Below are positions 1 to 8,285 of a stretch of DNA of 64,000 bases, piece by piece; the first letter of the stretch is position 1; each line of letters starts with the position of its first letter. Source of the DNA: Aquisphaera insulae. GTDB taxonomy: Bacteria > Planctomycetota > Planctomycetia > Isosphaerales > Isosphaeraceae. Made by a program: the position numbers and the translations under genes. The stretch lies in the NCBI RefSeq assembly GCF_011064615.1, contig NZ_JAALJH010000050.1, positions 1 through 64,000 of the forward strand. Direction: 5' to 3'. The notes below the pieces were generated by a model. That model did no database searches, had not been told where the DNA came from, and saw only the letters and a program-made list of their open reading frames with translations.

Positions 1-245
1 ATACCACGCACCCCACGCGGCACACAGCATCCCGCTTCAAATCGGAGTCGCCGGCGATCATCCCTCGGCCAGGCGAGGGAGCATGCGGAGCGAGGCGAGC
101 CGTCCGGTCCGAGGGGACCAGGATTGGCCCCCTCACTTGTGAGTGAAGATAAGGTTGGCCGGCTCTGCTTTACCCACAAGTGCAAGTCGAGCGAGGTCGC
201 ACGTCGAGCAGGCCGAGCCATTACGGTCCCCTCCCCCATGTGTAC
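1..245. other. Intergenic, no gene recognised
   Basis: The left edge of the window has no open frame with recognisable protein character. It precedes the IS481-like remnant and may include more degenerate element DNA, but nothing specific can be identified. Confidence 0.4.
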
Positions 246-290
246 GGACCGAGGACATGGGTAACAGGTGTTCGGGGACATGGGTAACAC
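246..290 (+). repeat. IS481-like terminal repeats (two direct copies)
   Basis: Two near-identical copies of ggacatgggtaaca lie at about 253-266 and 276-289, separated by a short ggtgttcgg spacer. This paired arrangement, ahead of a small transposase start, resembles the ends of IS481-family elements as I remember them. No matching inverted end was found downstream, so only one end remains. Confidence 0.6.
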
Positions 291-331
291 ATCGTGGCAT
301 CATGGCGGGCCCTACACCGAGGAGGCCCGCC

Positions 332-382
332 ATGACCTGGAAGGATGTGTCGCTCATGTCCCAACGCCTCGAGTTCGTCGCC
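332..382 (+). pseudogene. IS481-family transposase, N-terminal remnant
   Basis: The reading MTWKDVSLMSQRLEFVA, with a good GGAGG ribosome site at about 320-324, looks like the extreme N-terminus of an IS481/ISL3-like transposase (typical form: MPWKE..VMxxRxEFV). After about 17 codons the similarity stops: the usual helix-turn-helix (xELCRRFGIS) and the DDE integrase core are absent. The frame stays open into the propeller gene at 623, so the dead transposase start could in principle yield a fused product. Family assignment rests on a short stretch and should be treated as probable. Confidence 0.55.
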
Positions 383-622
383 CCGTGCCGGCCGCCATGG
401 GCTCATCGCGGAGGGACAAATTCTGTGAGATCCGCGCTCTCCACGCTCCCGATTCCCGCCTATTCGCTTGGATCAACGACCTGCGTCCGGGCGGGAAACC
501 GGGAGGACACGCCGATGGCAGGCAGGGGAGCATTCCCTCGCTCGGCGCCCAGGCATGGATCTCCCTCCGACAGACCGCGCAACCTTCTGGCCAAACTCGC
601 TTCACCCTTGATCGGAGAAAAG

Positions 623-1654
623 ATGCCGCTTCCCCTGCTGCCCAGCCGTTACACCACCTTGATTGCGGGGTTGGTCGCCATCGCCGGCCCGGCCGGCCAG
701 TCCGAGGATCGCGATCCCTACTTCACGCCGACTGCGGCCAGGTCGACCTCGTCCATGCCGCGGGTGATCATTCGCAACATGCGGGAGGATCGTGCCGGGA
801 ACATCTGGTTCGCCACGTTCGGCGGCCCGATTCGCTATGACGGCAAGGAGTTCGCGAACTTCTCCGAGGAGGTGGGCCTGACGAGGACACGGATCTTCTC
901 GCTGCTGGAAGCCCGATCGGGCGCACTCTGGTTCGGCTCCATCACCGGCGGCGCGTCGCGATATGACGGGAAGTCGTTCGAGAAATTCACGAAAAAAGAG
1001 GGCCTGGGCAACAACGACGTGATGTGGATCTTCGAAGATCGCGATGCGAACATCTGGTTCGGCACCGGAAACGGCGCAAGTCGTTACGACGGCAAATCGA
1101 TGACCAACTTCACCACGAAGGAGGGGCTCGTCGACAACGCGGTCTACACGATCGCCCAGGATGCTTCGGGGCGAATCTGGTTTGGGACCCAGGGCGGCGT
1201 CTGCTCCTACGACGGCAAATCGTTCTCCAATCTCGCCGACCGGGTCGGAAGGCCGTTCGTGAATGTTCGCTCGATGGTCGTGGATCGATCGGGGAACCTC
1301 TGGTTCGGCGGCCAGGAGGGGGCCTTCCGCTACGACGGCAAGACCCTGGCGACATTCACCTCCAGGGAAGGGCTGCTGGATGATTTCGTCGGCTCGATGA
1401 TCCTCGATCGAACGGGCAACCTCTGGTTCGGGCATCCCGGGAGTTTCCCCTCTGGCAAGGGCGGCGGCGCGAGCCGATATGATGGAAAGTCCTTCCGGCA
1501 CTTCACCCAACGCGATGGCCTCAGCAGCCTGACCGTCTTCGGCATGCTCGAAGACAGGGCCGGAAACATCTGGTTCGGCAGCGCCGACGCGGGCGCATGC
1601 CGCTACGACGGCAAGACCTTCACCAATTTCTCCGCCATCAGCCCGCCTCGGTGA
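623..1654 (+). CDS. Two-component-regulator-propeller (Reg_prop) protein, secreted
   Basis: This 343-aa protein has a hydrophobic N-terminal segment (residues about 8-25), suggesting export, followed by seven to eight repeats of about 40 residues. Each repeat carries the pattern (N/L)(I/L)WFG....G..RYDGK.F..F....GL, the signature of ligand-binding Reg_prop propellers found in periplasmic sensor parts of hybrid kinases. Here no transmembrane kinase or output domain follows, so it is a stand-alone propeller; its ligand is unknown. I chose ATG 623 because GGAG stands just upstream and a signal-like segment follows. The same frame is open back to 143 through the IS481-like remnant, so a longer product is possible but unlikely. 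About 510 bases of repeat-bearing DNA follow. Confidence 0.8.
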   Translation: MPLPLLPSRYTTLIAGLVAIAGPAGQSEDRDPYFTPTAARSTSSMPRVIIRNMREDRAGNIWFATFGGPIRYDGKEFANFSEEVGLTRTRIFSLLEARSGALWFGSITGGASRYDGKSFEKFTKKEGLGNNDVMWIFEDRDANIWFGTGNGASRYDGKSMTNFTTKEGLVDNAVYTIAQDASGRIWFGTQGGVCSYDGKSFSNLADRVGRPFVNVRSMVVDRSGNLWFGGQEGAFRYDGKTLATFTSREGLLDDFVGSMILDRTGNLWFGHPGSFPSGKGGGASRYDGKSFRHFTQRDGLSSLTVFGMLEDRAGNIWFGSADAGACRYDGKTFTNFSAISPPR

Positions 1655-2168
1655 CCAGCCAGGCCGCGCAGGCCCCCGGCTGCTCGGCTGCCTTCGCGTC
1701 TGCCATGACCTCGCCTGCCCTGAGAGCCTCTCGAGCCGGGGATCTCTCGGCCTTCCCATGGGCAATCTCCGGGAGTGGGCGATAAGGACCAACCCCCGAC
1801 GATAGCCGACGTGGCAAGGATGGTCTTACCGGACGCTCACGTTCAACCTGCGGGCCGAAGCCGCCGCTGACCCCTGGAATGTCATCCTTTCCAGACTGCG
1901 CACATCTGAGCAATAGCGACGGCCCCCTATCCGGCCCTGAGCAATAGCGATGGCCCCCCATCCGGCCCTAGGCTCCTCTTAAGGGTGTGGAAACCATCTG
2001 CGGTGATTACCAGCGGCGACTCACGTCTTCCATTCACCTCTCGGGTTCATAGTATCTCCCACGGGGCTCGCCGGCCCTCCGATCGCCGGCGCGGTCTCCG
2101 GTCATGGTCGGCCCGGTCTCCGGCCGGAGCCGCCTCCAGGTTTGTACGCGATCCGAACGCTGGGCGTT
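1655..2168. other. Intergenic stretch with dispersed repeat copy
   Basis: No convincing gene. The stretch holds one copy of a dispersed repeat (about 1844-1975) and a local duplication in which gagcaatagcga followed by ggcccccNatccggccct occurs twice (about 1907-1937 and 1938-1970). Both flanking genes point into it. Confidence 0.5.
1844..1975. repeat. Dispersed repeat, copy 1
   Basis: The segment reading cgggccgaagccgccgctga and the following bases to about 1897 match 5733-5791 with only a few differences. Both copies are then followed by several (c/t)atccggccc units. It lies outside any gene and may be a remnant mobile or REP-like element; no terminal inverted repeats were recognised. Confidence 0.65.
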
Positions 2169-3104
2169 CTAGCGCAACCACGGGCGGGAGAGGTATCGGT
2201 CCCAGGAATCGGCGAGCACGGCGACGACCGGGCCGTCGCAGCCGGTCGCCGCGACGCGGAGGGCCGCCGCGACGGCCGTGCCGGAGGAGCCGCCGACGAG
2301 CAGGCCTTCCTCGCGGATCAGACGCCGGGCCGTGGCGAACGATTCCTCGTCGGAGACCCGCTCCGCCGCGTCGATGACGCCGGGATCGCAGGCGGCGGGC
2401 ATGACGCTGCCGCCGATCCCCTCGACCTGGTATCCCGCGTCGTGGTCCGGATGCGAGGGGTCCACCATGTGCGCCAGCCTCGACCCGATCGGATCGGCCA
2501 GGATGATGCGGACGTTGGGGCAATGGGCCTTGAGGTAGCGGCCGACGCCGGTGATCGTCCCGCCCGTGCCGATGCCGCTGACGAACGCGCCGACGCGGCC
2601 GCTGCACTGCTCGAGGATCTCCGGCCCGGTCGTCTCCTCGTGGATACGCGGGTTGGCCGGATTGACGAACTGGTCGGTCAGGAACCAGCCGTGATCCTCC
2701 GCCATCCGCCGCGCCACGTTCTGGAAGTTGTCGGGCGAGGACGGGGGTGCGTTGGGGACGATGAGGACCTCGGCCCCGGCGGCGACCAGGGCGGCCCTCT
2801 TGTCCGCCGACATCTTCTCCGGCATCACGCAGACGAGGCGGTAGCCGCGCGCGGCGGCCACCAGGGCCAGGCCCATGCCGGTATTCCCCGCGGTCGCCTC
2901 GATGAGGGTCGCCCCCGGTGCGATCCGCCCATGCCTCTCGGCGTCGTCGAGGATGGCCCGTGCGATCCGGTCCTTGATGCTCCCGCCGGGGTTCAGGAAC
3001 TCGCACTTCCCCAGGACCGGCGCACGCAGGCCCGCCCCGAGGCGCTGGAGTCGTACGGTCGGCGTCCTGCCGATGCGATCGAGGATGGGGCCGAGGGTTT
3101 GCAT
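2169..3104 (-). CDS. PLP-dependent cystathionine beta-synthase/cysteine synthase family enzyme
   Basis: This 311-aa fold-type II PLP enzyme has the Schiff-base lysine in NPGGSIKDRI (K44), the glycine-rich phosphate loop SGIGTGGTITG near residue 180 and a C-terminal GGSSGTAVAAAL loop. The distal pattern YQVEGIGG...SDEESFATARRLI..EGLLVGGSSG is closer to the catalytic core of cystathionine beta-synthase than to CysK, yet there are no C-terminal CBS regulatory domains. It probably condenses serine or an activated serine with homocysteine or sulfide in the cytoplasm. The frame opens further upstream to 3296; the start at 3104 (MQTLGPIL) is chosen because family homology begins there. No partner gene for transsulfuration is adjacent. 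Confidence 0.85.
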   Translation of the reverse strand: MQTLGPILDRIGRTPTVRLQRLGAGLRAPVLGKCEFLNPGGSIKDRIARAILDDAERHGRIAPGATLIEATAGNTGMGLALVAAARGYRLVCVMPEKMSADKRAALVAAGAEVLIVPNAPPSSPDNFQNVARRMAEDHGWFLTDQFVNPANPRIHEETTGPEILEQCSGRVGAFVSGIGTGGTITGVGRYLKAHCPNVRIILADPIGSRLAHMVDPSHPDHDAGYQVEGIGGSVMPAACDPGVIDAAERVSDEESFATARRLIREEGLLVGGSSGTAVAAALRVAATGCDGPVVAVLADSWDRYLSRPWLR

Positions 3105-3284
3105 CGGGGTATTCTCGCCCGATCCTCGCCCGGCGTCGAGATCCTCTCGGCAGCGGGCTCCTTCCGGTCCCTCCGCCCCGCACCGACGCCGCGGCTCCCC
3201 GGCGACGAGGAAGCGGCCGCTGGGGGAACAGGTCGCGCAACCGAAACGGCGCGCCGGGCTCAGATGCCGCGGTGACGGGCCGAA

Positions 3285-3325
3285 TCGGCCGAGCACGCGA
3301 TCCGCGACCGAGGCGCCGATTGTCG
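3285..3325. repeat. 41-bp dispersed repeat, copy A
   Basis: tcggccgagcacgcgatccg followed by a further 21 bases ending gccgattgtcg recurs at 7406-7446 with three mismatches (38 of 41 identical). Both copies are intergenic. This one lies just beyond the stop of the 53-aa gene. Confidence 0.75.
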
Positions 3326-3344
3326 ATAGCCCCTTATCCGGCTC

Positions 3345-3506
3345 TTATCCGGCCCGGGCCTCGGTCTTCGCGTGTTTCCTGACGTCCTGGGAGAGGGAAC
3401 GGCCGACATCATCGCTCTCGGTGAACCGGCCTTGCTCATCACGGCGGACAGATCGCTTGTCGGTGCCGGTGTCGATGAGCTCTCGGACGCTGGACTTCCT
3501 CTTCAT
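3345..3506 (-). CDS. Small conserved stress-associated protein, 53 aa
   Basis: A 54-codon frame starts MKRKSSVRELIDTGTDKR and continues with SVRRDEQGRFTESDDVGRSL and a basic tail (RKHAKTEARAG). I recognise this as a widespread family of very small bacterial proteins of unknown function with the pattern (S)VRELIDTGTD+.(Y/F)VRR(D/N)..G.F.ESDDVGRSL. A GGGAG ribosome site sits about 10 bases upstream of the start. It lies 105 bases downstream of, and on the same strand as, the YsnF/DUF2382 stress-type gene, so co-expression is likely. It is highly charged with no membrane segment. It falls below common gene-length cut-offs and is easily missed by gene callers. Confidence 0.85.
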   Translation of the reverse strand: MKRKSSVRELIDTGTDKRSVRRDEQGRFTESDDVGRSLSQDVRKHAKTEARAG

Positions 3507-3611
3507 GGCGGTGGAACTCCCGACCCGGAAAGTCGCGGGCCCCGGCCTTCGACGCGAAGGACCGAGGCCCGGCGACGTTCAAGACGGATTCCGTGCCCTA
3601 CCTCGCTCATG

Positions 3612-4595
3612 TCAGCTGGAGGTCTTATCGCCGCCGGTGCGGACGTCCACGTTGCCGGTCTGCTCGACCTTGACCTCCTCCTTGCGGACCTGCCCCGAGA
3701 CGTGCTCGGTGTCCTGAACGACCCGCTTGCCGACCTTGACCTCCTCGGTCACCACCGCGTCCTTGGAGACGTTGACCTGCTCCTCGCGGACCGGGATGCG
3801 GACCTCCTCGCCCGCGCGCAGGTCGTCGCCGACGCCGGTGGTCGCGGCACGGCCATGCACCGGGGTCCGCTCGATGACGACCTCCTCCCGCTGGACCGGG
3901 ACCTCCAGGTGCTTGGTCTCGGTGCGGACCTCCTTGCGGACCCGGACCTCGCCGGCCTCGACCGGATGCTTCTCGGCGTGCAACCGCTCCTCCTTGACCT
4001 GGATGGTATCGCCCTCGCGGCCCGTCGCTGCCCTGGCCGTCCCGGTCGCTGCCCTGGCCGTCCCGACGGCGGTCGCGGACCGGCCCGCGACCGAGCCCCG
4101 CGTGCTCATGTCATACGCCCCGTGCCGGTTCAGGATGGCGTGGGCCTCGTCGCGGCGGCCGTCGGCCGTGACCGTCACGATGGTCCGGCCCGCCTCGAAC
4201 TCTTCGTGATAGTACTTCGCCTCGTCCTCGGGGATGCCGTAGCCGATGAGGGCCCCGGCCAGGCCGGCGACCGCGGCACCGGCCGCGGCGTTGGAGATCA
4301 TAACGCCCAGGGTGCCGGCGGCGATGGCCGGCCCGACGACGGGGATGACGCCGGAGAGGACGCCGAGGCCCGCCAGGGCCCCGAGGCCCAGGCCCGTCAA
4401 CAACCCGGCGACGCCCCCCTCCTCGGCGTACGTATCGCCCGTCTTGCCGGACGCGGTCGTCCCCTCGGTCTGCCGCATGGCGACGCCGATTTGGTCGTCA
4501 CGGAAGCCGGCCTTCTTGAGGTCGGCGACGGCCTGGTCGGCGTGGCGGCGGTCCTCGAAGACGCCGACGACGGTCGAATTTCCCTTGGCTGCCAT
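3612..4595 (-). CDS. YsnF/AvaK-type DUF2382 stress protein
   Basis: This 327-aa protein starts MAAKGNSTVVGVFEDRRHAD, an N-terminal domain like the general stress protein 17M/YflT module. A glycine/alanine-rich hydrophobic hairpin follows (about residues 55-110, glycine-zipper-like), then a second alpha/beta segment (EFEAGRTIVTVTADGRRDEA). The C-terminal half (about 190-310) is the charged DUF2382 domain: repeated VKEERLHAEKHPVE, VRKEV, EEVVIERTPV and VREEQVNVSKD strings. Such proteins are linked to envelope or general stress, but their biochemical role is unknown. A 21-bp unit is duplicated in tandem at 4024-4065, encoding RAATGTA twice between the two halves. The start at 4595 has AAAGAAAGG upstream. 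Confidence 0.85.
   Translation of the reverse strand: MAAKGNSTVVGVFEDRRHADQAVADLKKAGFRDDQIGVAMRQTEGTTASGKTGDTYAEEGGVAGLLTGLGLGALAGLGVLSGVIPVVGPAIAAGTLGVMISNAAAGAAVAGLAGALIGYGIPEDEAKYYHEEFEAGRTIVTVTADGRRDEAHAILNRHGAYDMSTRGSVAGRSATAVGTARAATGTARAATGREGDTIQVKEERLHAEKHPVEAGEVRVRKEVRTETKHLEVPVQREEVVIERTPVHGRAATTGVGDDLRAGEEVRIPVREEQVNVSKDAVVTEEVKVGKRVVQDTEHVSGQVRKEEVKVEQTGNVDVRTGGDKTSS
4024..4065. repeat. Tandem 21-bp duplication inside the YsnF-like gene
   Basis: Two perfect copies of a 21-bp unit (4024-4044 and 4045-4065). The length is a multiple of three, so the protein frame is preserved and the linker is lengthened by seven residues. Confidence 0.85.
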
Positions 4596-5026
4596 GGTGG
4601 GCCTTTCTTTGTCGGAAGTTCGCGTCGGATTCCGTCCCTCTACTCGCACATCCGTGTTCGCCGGAAGTGGCGTACAAGTCAAAATCCAAGCCGAATCCTC
4701 GGACCCGTTGACCCGAGGTGACAGGGCAGCTCGAACGCCGAAAGGCAGGAAACACCGGCGGCCTGGATCGGAAGATGGGAACGGGCCGCCGGTGCCGGAA
4801 CAGAGAAGGAACCGCCCCCAAATCTCGGAGATATAAAAACCTCAGCAATTTCGGAGCCCAAGCCGATCCCGGCCTCAGGAATCCTCGGCCACCGGTTTGC
4901 CGGAGATCATTCCCTGTGCATTCGGCCATCCCGCCCCGGTAGCGACTCGTCAATGAGGGCCGCCAGACGGAACCTGACTCAACCTATTCGGCGGAGGACG
5001 ACGCGGGCCGAGGCTTTCGCTTGCCG

Positions 5027-5082
5027 GATCGCTTCATTGAGACCGCTTCATTGGGACCGCTTCATTGGGACCGCTTCATTGC
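5027..5082. repeat. Four tandem 14-bp units
   Basis: Units of the form ga(c/t)cgcttcattg(a/g/c) lie head to tail: 5027-5040, 5041-5054, 5055-5068 and 5069-5082. The two middle units are identical. Function unknown. Confidence 0.85.
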
Positions 5083-5223
5083 CGCGGGACCTTTCGCCGC
5101 AAATGCTGCGGCGTTCTGCTGGAGCCAGATGCGGCACTGTGTCGACACGGTCGCCACGTCGCCCAGGCCTTCCGGCCAGAAGCGATTTGCAAGGTAGCCG
5201 GAGCCCGTCTCATCGAGAAGTAG

Positions 5224-5289
5224 GGAATCAGTCAGGGAATCAGCACGGGGGAATCAGCGGAATCAGGGCCACGCGGAATCAGTGGCCAC
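5224..5289. repeat. Cluster of ggaatcag units
   Basis: ggaatcag occurs five times (5224, 5236, 5250, 5259, 5275). The last extends to ggaatcagtggccac, which differs by one base from the inverted complement of the units at 14448-14496. Repeats of this type are found at the ends of some insertion sequences, but no transposase gene is seen here. Confidence 0.7.
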
Positions 5290-5732
5290 GCACCCAAAAC
5301 AGAGAAGTGGGGGATACTGAATGGAGTGCCGGCCGAGCGGTCGTCGATTCGGAATATCATTCTGGATAGCAGGACATGCTCGAGGCCCTCAGCAGCCCCG
5401 GGGCCGGCTGGGCCGCGAGCAGCCCTCGCGACCGCCTCGCCAGCCGGCCCTCACGACATCCCGACCTACGCTCTCCGCACCCGGTCCGATGATCCCCGAT
5501 ACCTCGCACGCCGGTCCTCGTCCGATCCCATCTCGAAGTCCCCCGGTCCCCGCAGCCAACTCCGGAGCGCTCGAGGCCGGTCGGCCCCTCGCGTCGCCAG
5601 ACCCGCTCGTCCATCTTTCAACGAGGAACGTTGAGCCAGTTGGCGATGGGTTCGACCCGACCGTCCCGCCATTCTCTCTGTCTTGCCCAGATAGCTCCGC
5701 TTCGGAGCCTGGCCACCGTGGCCACCCCTTTC

Positions 5733-5850
5733 AAGCTGCGGACCGAAGCCGCCGCTGACCCCTGGAATGGCATCCTTCCCGGACTGCGCCCATCCCGCTG
5801 AGATAGAGCGATGGCGCCCTATCCGGCCCCTGGCCCCTTGTCCGGCCTCT
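5733..5850. repeat. Dispersed repeat, copy 2
   Basis: Matches copy 1 at about 1844-1975: the shared core spans the bases coding ...gaccgaagccgccgctgac... through ...ggactgcgcccat. It is followed by three tccggcc(cc) units, two of them as ctatccggcccc. Confidence 0.65.
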
Positions 5851-6017
5851 ATCCGGCCCCAATAACACTCCACCTCCGCCGAATCTCCGGGTATCTGATG
5901 CCGCTTGTCTTCCATCAATGCCCGCGGTGGCATCGGCCCGGGACCGTCCGCGTTCCACCCCGGTTCTCGGCCAGAGGGCGAGCGCAGACCCTACGCTGCT
6001 CGGGATGGTGACACTGA

Positions 6018-6062
6018 ATGACCACAGCGAACCACGTGATCGGCGTGCCCGACTCTGCTCCT
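6018..6062 (+). repeat. Truncated duplicate of the next gene's 5' end
   Basis: The first about 36 bases from ATG 6018 (encoding MTTANHVIGVP) nearly duplicate those from ATG 6091 (MTTANPVIGVP), and the tga before each ATG is also repeated. The offset is 73 bases, so translation from 6018 enters the wrong frame of the downstream gene. It looks like a partial tandem duplication of a start region. Confidence 0.8.
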
Positions 6063-6090
6063 CTGGCTTCTTACCCTGGAGGTCCTCTGA

Positions 6091-7140
6091 ATGACCACGG
6101 CGAACCCGGTGATCGGCGTGCCGGCCCCTCCGACACTAACGCGACGGCAACGAGTGGCCCCCGCCGTCACGCTACTTCTGCTGTCGCCCATCGTGGTGAA
6201 TGTGCTCTTCGGCGCCATCCGTATCACGTTCATTCTCGCCGTGCTCCCCGCCGCCGCCGCATGGGGCCTCGGCACCTTGATCATCCGCGACCTGGTGCGC
6301 CGCCGCCATCGGGGCTGGGCCGCGATTCTCTTGCTGGGCGTCGCACTCGCCATCGCCGAGGAGTGCGTCTTCTTGCAGACGTCCCTGTTGCCGCTCATCG
6401 GAGTCGATCCGAATCATGTGTACGGTCGTGCCTTCGGGGTGAACTGGCCCTATCTCCTCTGGGCACTCGGGTACGAGAGCGTCTGGGCCGTTGCCCTGCC
6501 CATCCTCCTCGTCGAATGGATGTATCCCGAGCGGCGCAACGGGCCGTGGATGGGCAGCAAGGGCCTTGTGATCGCCTCCGTTGTCTTCGTGGTCGCCGGC
6601 CTGGTCAGGTGGTACGGTTGGACGCAGGTGTTCGTGCCCCAGAACTTCCCACAGTGGGCGCACCGGCCATCGCCGTTCACGATCGTGTTCGCATTGGTCG
6701 CGATCGGCATGCTCGTGGTTGGCGGCCTCAAAGCGCCGTCGTCCTCTGAGACGGTGCGGCCAGCGACCGGGGCGGCGCCCCCTCCGTGGCTGGTGGCAAT
6801 CGCCGCCCTCGGGGTCGGGCTCGCGTGGTCCGTATTGCTCTTTCTGGCCTACGGAGCAGCCCCCACGCTGCCCGTCGGAATCCCACTGCTGGCTGGCATC
6901 GGCCTCGCCGTAGTGGCGATCCTGCTGGTCGACCGATGGGCCCATCGCCCCGGCTGGCAGGAGCTTCATTCTCTGGCCCTCGCTTCCGGTGCGCTCCTGG
7001 CCAGCATGTCGGCGGGATTCCTGGTCTTGAAGGGCGGTGGTGCCCCCCCGGTCGATTTCGTCGGCAAGGCGATCTTGAACGGGATCGCGATTCTCGGATT
7101 GATCCACCTCGGCATGAGGTTCCGTGGCGGCTCGGACTAA
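6091..7140 (+). CDS. Polytopic membrane protein, function unknown
   Basis: This 349-aa protein has about eight to nine hydrophobic segments (starting near residues 22, 48, 80, 125, 155, 200, 235, 260, 290 and 325), separated by short charged loops. One early segment carries AIAEECVFLQTSLLPLIGV; the EE pair recalls CPBP-family membrane proteases (EExxxR), but the arginine and later histidine motifs are not evident, so I do not assign that function. The start is well supported by GGAGG at 6078-6082, eight bases upstream. A defective duplicate of the start region lies just before it. No operon partners are on the same strand nearby. Confidence 0.7.
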   Translation: MTTANPVIGVPAPPTLTRRQRVAPAVTLLLLSPIVVNVLFGAIRITFILAVLPAAAAWGLGTLIIRDLVRRRHRGWAAILLLGVALAIAEECVFLQTSLLPLIGVDPNHVYGRAFGVNWPYLLWALGYESVWAVALPILLVEWMYPERRNGPWMGSKGLVIASVVFVVAGLVRWYGWTQVFVPQNFPQWAHRPSPFTIVFALVAIGMLVVGGLKAPSSSETVRPATGAAPPPWLVAIAALGVGLAWSVLLFLAYGAAPTLPVGIPLLAGIGLAVVAILLVDRWAHRPGWQELHSLALASGALLASMSAGFLVLKGGGAPPVDFVGKAILNGIAILGLIHLGMRFRGGSD

Positions 7141-7553
7141 AACGAGCGGTTGCCGCCGGGGGATTCGGAGTTACAATTGTTGGAATTCTTGTGTCACCAT
7201 AAATTATTGATTATATAGGAAAAAACTCGATCAAATTCGATTGACGTACATCAAACGGGTCCCAGCAGATCGCCCACGCCTCGGAAGTCTCGTCCGATCC
7301 GCCCGGGGGATCGGGGAGCCGGCTTCAGGTTGATGGTTCGCCGCTCGGGGGCGGGGGGGGGCGAGGAGCTCTCGGATCGGGCGGGGTGTGACGTGCCAGG
7401 CTGCCTCGGCCGAGCACGCGATCCGCGTTCGAGACGCCGATTGTCGCGGTTCGGATCTGGTCAAGGGGTGGGCGGGGAATTAGGCTGATTCGGTTGTGCG
7501 AGCGACCCGGGGCGGCATCCTCTTCCTCCCGAACTGCCGAAAGAGGTGATCAC
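7141..7553. other. Intergenic with AT-rich island and 41-bp repeat
   Basis: Bases about 7180-7255 are strikingly AT-rich for this genome (taaattattgattatatagg and flanks), which suggests a promoter or terminator area between the membrane protein and the PEP-CTERM gene. Copy B of the 41-bp dispersed repeat is at 7406-7446. No gene was recognised. Confidence 0.5.
7406..7446. repeat. 41-bp dispersed repeat, copy B
   Basis: Same orientation as the copy at 3285-3325, with three mismatches. Both lie between genes. Confidence 0.75.
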
Positions 7554-8285
7554 ATGAGCCGGCATGTCCTCTCTGCCCTGTTCCTTGGGACCTTCGCGTT
7601 CACGCTCGATCTCGCGGTCGCCAGGGGCGACATCGTGAGCCGCTTCGACGCCGGCGACGAGGGCTGGCAGGTGGTGAGCTTCGAGAATCTCACCGCCGAC
7701 AACTTCTCGATCATGGCGACCTATACCCCCACCTTCAACGCAACGGGCGGAAATCCGGGCGGATACATCTCCACGTCGGATCAGGACAACGGCGACTTCA
7801 CGTACGCGGCGCCGGGCAAGTTCCTGGGGAACGTGTCCGCGGCGACCGGGCTCAGCTACGACCTGATCTACCCCGTGGGGGCGATCAACTATCAGCCCAC
7901 GGACGTCATCCTGATGGGCAACGGCCAGACCCTGCTCTGGAAGAGCAGCCCGGACATCGTGCCGGGAACCTCATGGCTGAGCGTGAATGTCGATTTCGTC
8001 CCCTCCACGGAATGGCACGTGGGGACCTCCAACGGCGCCCTCGCCACGGCGGCGGATTTCGGCAACGTGCTGGGGAACCTGACGGGCCTCTTCATCCGCG
8101 GCGAATACACGATCGGCCTGAGCGAGACCTCGGGCCTCGACAACGTCAGACTCGCCGGCGTGTCGGCCGCCGTCCCCGAGCCCGGCTCCCTGGCGATGAT
8201 GGCCATCGCGGGCGTCGCCGTCGCGGCGTTCGGCCGGATTCGCCGGCGGCCTCCGTCTCCGCATCGGTCCCGCCGGCCGGAATGA
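7554..8285 (+). CDS. PEP-CTERM protein with laminin-B-like domain
   Basis: This 243-aa exported protein has an N-terminal signal (MSRHVLSALFLGTFAFTLDL, cleavage likely after VARG or similar). The middle (DEGWQVVSFEN..., GGYISTSDQDNGDFTYAAP..., LYDLIYPVG) has the layout of laminin B/domain IV modules, beta-sandwiches often seen in secreted planctomycete proteins. The C-terminus carries the sorting signal VPEPGSLAMMAIAGVAVAAF followed by basic residues, the PEP-CTERM tripartite signal recognised by exosortase. It is probably delivered to the cell surface; its ligand is unknown. ATG 7554 follows AGAGGTG by a normal spacing. The basic tail after the hydrophobic helix is longer than usual (about 20 residues). 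Confidence 0.85.
   Translation: MSRHVLSALFLGTFAFTLDLAVARGDIVSRFDAGDEGWQVVSFENLTADNFSIMATYTPTFNATGGNPGGYISTSDQDNGDFTYAAPGKFLGNVSAATGLSYDLIYPVGAINYQPTDVILMGNGQTLLWKSSPDIVPGTSWLSVNVDFVPSTEWHVGTSNGALATAADFGNVLGNLTGLFIRGEYTIGLSETSGLDNVRLAGVSAAVPEPGSLAMMAIAGVAVAAFGRIRRRPPSPHRSRRPE

Larger units (their letters stand above)
4596..6090. other. 1.5-kb gene-poor, repeat-rich stretch
   Basis: No convincing gene: frames here are GC-driven, basic and without family features. It holds a four-unit 14-bp tandem repeat (5027-5082), five ggaatcag units (5224-5289), copy 2 of the dispersed repeat (about 5733-5850) and a truncated duplicate of the next gene's 5' end (6018-6062). The density of repeats suggests an insertion-prone or decayed region. 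Confidence 0.6.

Noticed and set aside
6018..6749. Frame starting at the duplicated ATG 6018
   Set aside because: It runs in the wrong frame of the membrane protein gene and has no ribosome site; only its first codons resemble a real start.
6091..7140. CPBP-type intramembrane protease call for the membrane protein
   Set aside because: There is an EE pair in a membrane segment, but the arginine and downstream histidines of that family are not visible.
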